NCBI GenBank assembly: GCA_006937955.1
Contig: SSNP01000355.1
Location: 124,001 to 188,000 of the forward strand
From: Pachypanchax playfairii
Lineage: Eukaryota > Chordata > Actinopteri > Cyprinodontiformes > Aplocheilidae
DNA length: 64,000 nt
Direction: 5' to 3'
Made by a program: the position numbers and the translations under genes. This document shows positions 63,801 to 64,000 of the stretch, piece by piece. The notes below the pieces were generated by a model, which was given only the letters and a program-made list of their open reading frames with translations, did no database searches and was not told where the DNA came from. How positions within the stretch are numbered: position 1 is the first letter of the stretch; each line of letters opens with the position of its first letter.

Positions 63801-64000
63801 TTATATGGCAAATGTACAGAACATTGCTTGCTTAGTTCTATATATCCAGTGTTTTGTAAAAGTCTTGCCACTTTGTTTTAGTCACGCACTCCAAAAGAAT
63901 GTCTGTGTGCAATATCATGAATGGGAATGGTCTGAATCTGGTATTCCACTGTCTCTGTAGCTTCTGTTGTTGAGGTTGTTCTCACTATGTGGGCTTTTGT

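Larger units (their letters stand above)
56214..64000. other. Repeat-poor DNA, candidate conserved non-coding blocks
   Basis: No supported gene or transposon in almost 7.8 kb. Blocks with balanced composition and no simple repeats lie near 58230-59110 and 60500-60960, each with an octamer site ATGCAAAT (58426-58433; 60812-60819). The 62049-62439 segment is open on both strands for 84 and 113 codons, without a known domain. Poly-G runs lie near 57582-57590 and 59152-59162. Which gene these might regulate cannot be told. Confidence 0.35.

Overview
This window reads as AT-rich, non-coding nuclear DNA from a ray-finned fish, most likely a percomorph. The evidence is the repeat content: a Tc1/mariner element with 200-bp inverted ends, a tRNA-derived SINE with an ATCC-type tail, many miniature elements flanked by TTAA, and long TG microsatellites. 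No intact protein-coding gene, rRNA, tRNA gene, operon or CRISPR array was found. The only coding traces I recognise are a broken Tc1 transposase (minus strand, 22091-23103) and a short RecQ-type helicase fragment with a Walker A motif (891-1136). The window is probably intergenic or lies inside a large intron.

Layout. 1-21 kb: mostly unique sequence with the helicase fragment, a degenerate minisatellite (4685-4940), a TTAA MITE (5128-5780), a SINE with 11-bp target duplications (9123-9487), a hAT-type MITE (13010-13366), a second SINE/LINE-tail fragment in the opposite orientation, and an assembly gap in poly-T. 21.8-28.2 kb: a repeat nest. One TTAA MITE (21816-26083) has been interrupted by a Tc1 element and by a second TTAA MITE, and that MITE contains a third; another TTAA MITE lies just beyond. 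28.5-35.4 kb: TG microsatellites, a poly-G gap, and a tandem array of four near-identical ~290-bp units separated by TG tracts of different length. 35.6-50.1 kb: several more TTAA MITEs, one pair nested with a readable empty site elsewhere in the window, a pogo/Tigger-type MITE with an unusual extra end, and a double-headed tRNA-derived SINE inside a MITE. 50-64 kb: almost free of recognisable repeats except one MITE (55669-56209). It contains stretches that look like conserved non-coding DNA, with octamer and homeodomain-like motifs, but this cannot be shown from one sequence.

How it fits together. The clearest biology is the mobile-element community. At least nine distinct short families use the same TTAA target and begin with AG (usually AGG, AGC or AGA) inside it, consistent with piggyBac- or Kolobok-type mobilisation in trans. 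No source transposase is visible here. The nesting order gives a relative history: the outer MITE came first, then its inserts. The Tc1 copy looks young because its two ends differ at only 3 of 200 positions by my reading.
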